This document shows, piece after piece, positions 5,952-6,111 of a stretch of 6,111 nucleotides of DNA; the first letter of the stretch is position 1; each line of letters starts with the position of its first letter. The notes below the pieces were generated by a model. That model did no database searches and was not told the DNA's origin. It was given only the letters and a program-made list of their open reading frames with translations. Origin of the DNA: Aequorivita sp. (GTDB lineage Bacteria > Bacteroidota > Bacteroidia > Flavobacteriales > Flavobacteriaceae); the NCBI GenBank assembly GCA_002733915.1, contig NVXN01000001.1, forward strand, positions 478,591-484,701, given 5' to 3'. A program made the position numbers and the translations under genes.

Positions 5952-6111
5952 TGAAAAAAACAATAATTCTTTCGAGTATATTCCTGTTGGGCTTTTTAAA
6001 TTCCTGCACGGTAGTAAAAGAATACGAAAAGGTAAATTTAAACGACCCTGATATGGTCTTGGGCGACAAACCTGTTGACAGATTTGAAATTAATGCGCAG
6101 GCATATCGCGA
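5951..6111 (+). CDS. DUF4266 lipoprotein, N-terminal part (cut by window edge)
   Basis: The frame opens at the ATG overlapping the apbE stop by 1 nt and stays open to the window end: 53 complete codons plus two bases. It begins MKKTIILSSIFLLGFLNSC, a lipoprotein signal peptide with Cys 19 as the likely lipid-modified residue (lipobox LNSC, slightly unusual Asn at -2). The mature part contains KEYEKVNLNDPDMVLGD (23-39) and DRFEINAQAYR (43-53), which I recognise as the DUF4266 pattern. Family members are small (roughly 70-80 residues) and usually end in a Gly/Cys-rich tail, which would lie just past the edge. KEYE soon after the Cys is acidic and could act as a surface-export signal, as an inference. 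The function of the family is unknown; it is commonly found with apbE, a thioredoxin and DUF3570. Confidence 0.82.
   Translation, partial: MKKTIILSSIFLLGFLNSCTVVKEYEKVNLNDPDMVLGDKPVDRFEINAQAYR

Overview
The window is AT-rich bacterial DNA and most likely comes from the chromosome of a member of the Flavobacteriia (Bacteroidetes). The protein families and their wording fit this group. Several upstream regions carry the Bacteroidetes -7 promoter consensus TAnnTTTG, Shine-Dalgarno sites are essentially absent in front of A-rich starts, and three genes have forced TTG starts. No mobile element, CRISPR array, tRNA or rRNA was seen. The genes are intact apart from two cut by the window ends.

Layout. 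Positions 1-366 (minus) hold the N-terminal third or less of arginyl-tRNA synthetase (argS), cut at the left edge just before its HIGH signature. Divergent from it, marC (515-1147, plus) encodes a six-helix membrane protein of the MarC/UPF0056 family. It runs tail to tail into a 68-residue two-helix membrane protein (1150-1356, minus). A 125-bp divergent promoter region separates that gene from a YbjT-type protein (1482-2915, plus) with an atypical Rossmann domain and a C-terminal DUF2867. Its stop codon overlaps, tail to tail, the stop of ctlX (2912-3844, minus), a guanidino-modifying-enzyme family hydrolase probably acting on citrulline. After another divergent promoter region comes a DinB-family four-helix protein (3954-4448, plus).

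The right-hand 1.6 kb is a compact operon of exported proteins. It encodes a periplasmic thioredoxin-fold protein with WCAPC (4529-4966), an exported ApbE FAD:protein FMN transferase (4968-5951) and a DUF4266 lipoprotein (from 5951, cut by the right edge). Spacing is 1 nt between the first two, and the last two overlap by 1 nt. Together they suggest an extracytoplasmic redox module in which thiol chemistry, covalent flavin attachment and a small lipoprotein cooperate. In related genomes this set is usually followed by a DUF3570 outer-membrane protein, which would lie beyond this window. It is the most system-like part of the sequence. The rest looks like ordinary flavobacterial chromosome with mostly unlinked single-gene transcription units.
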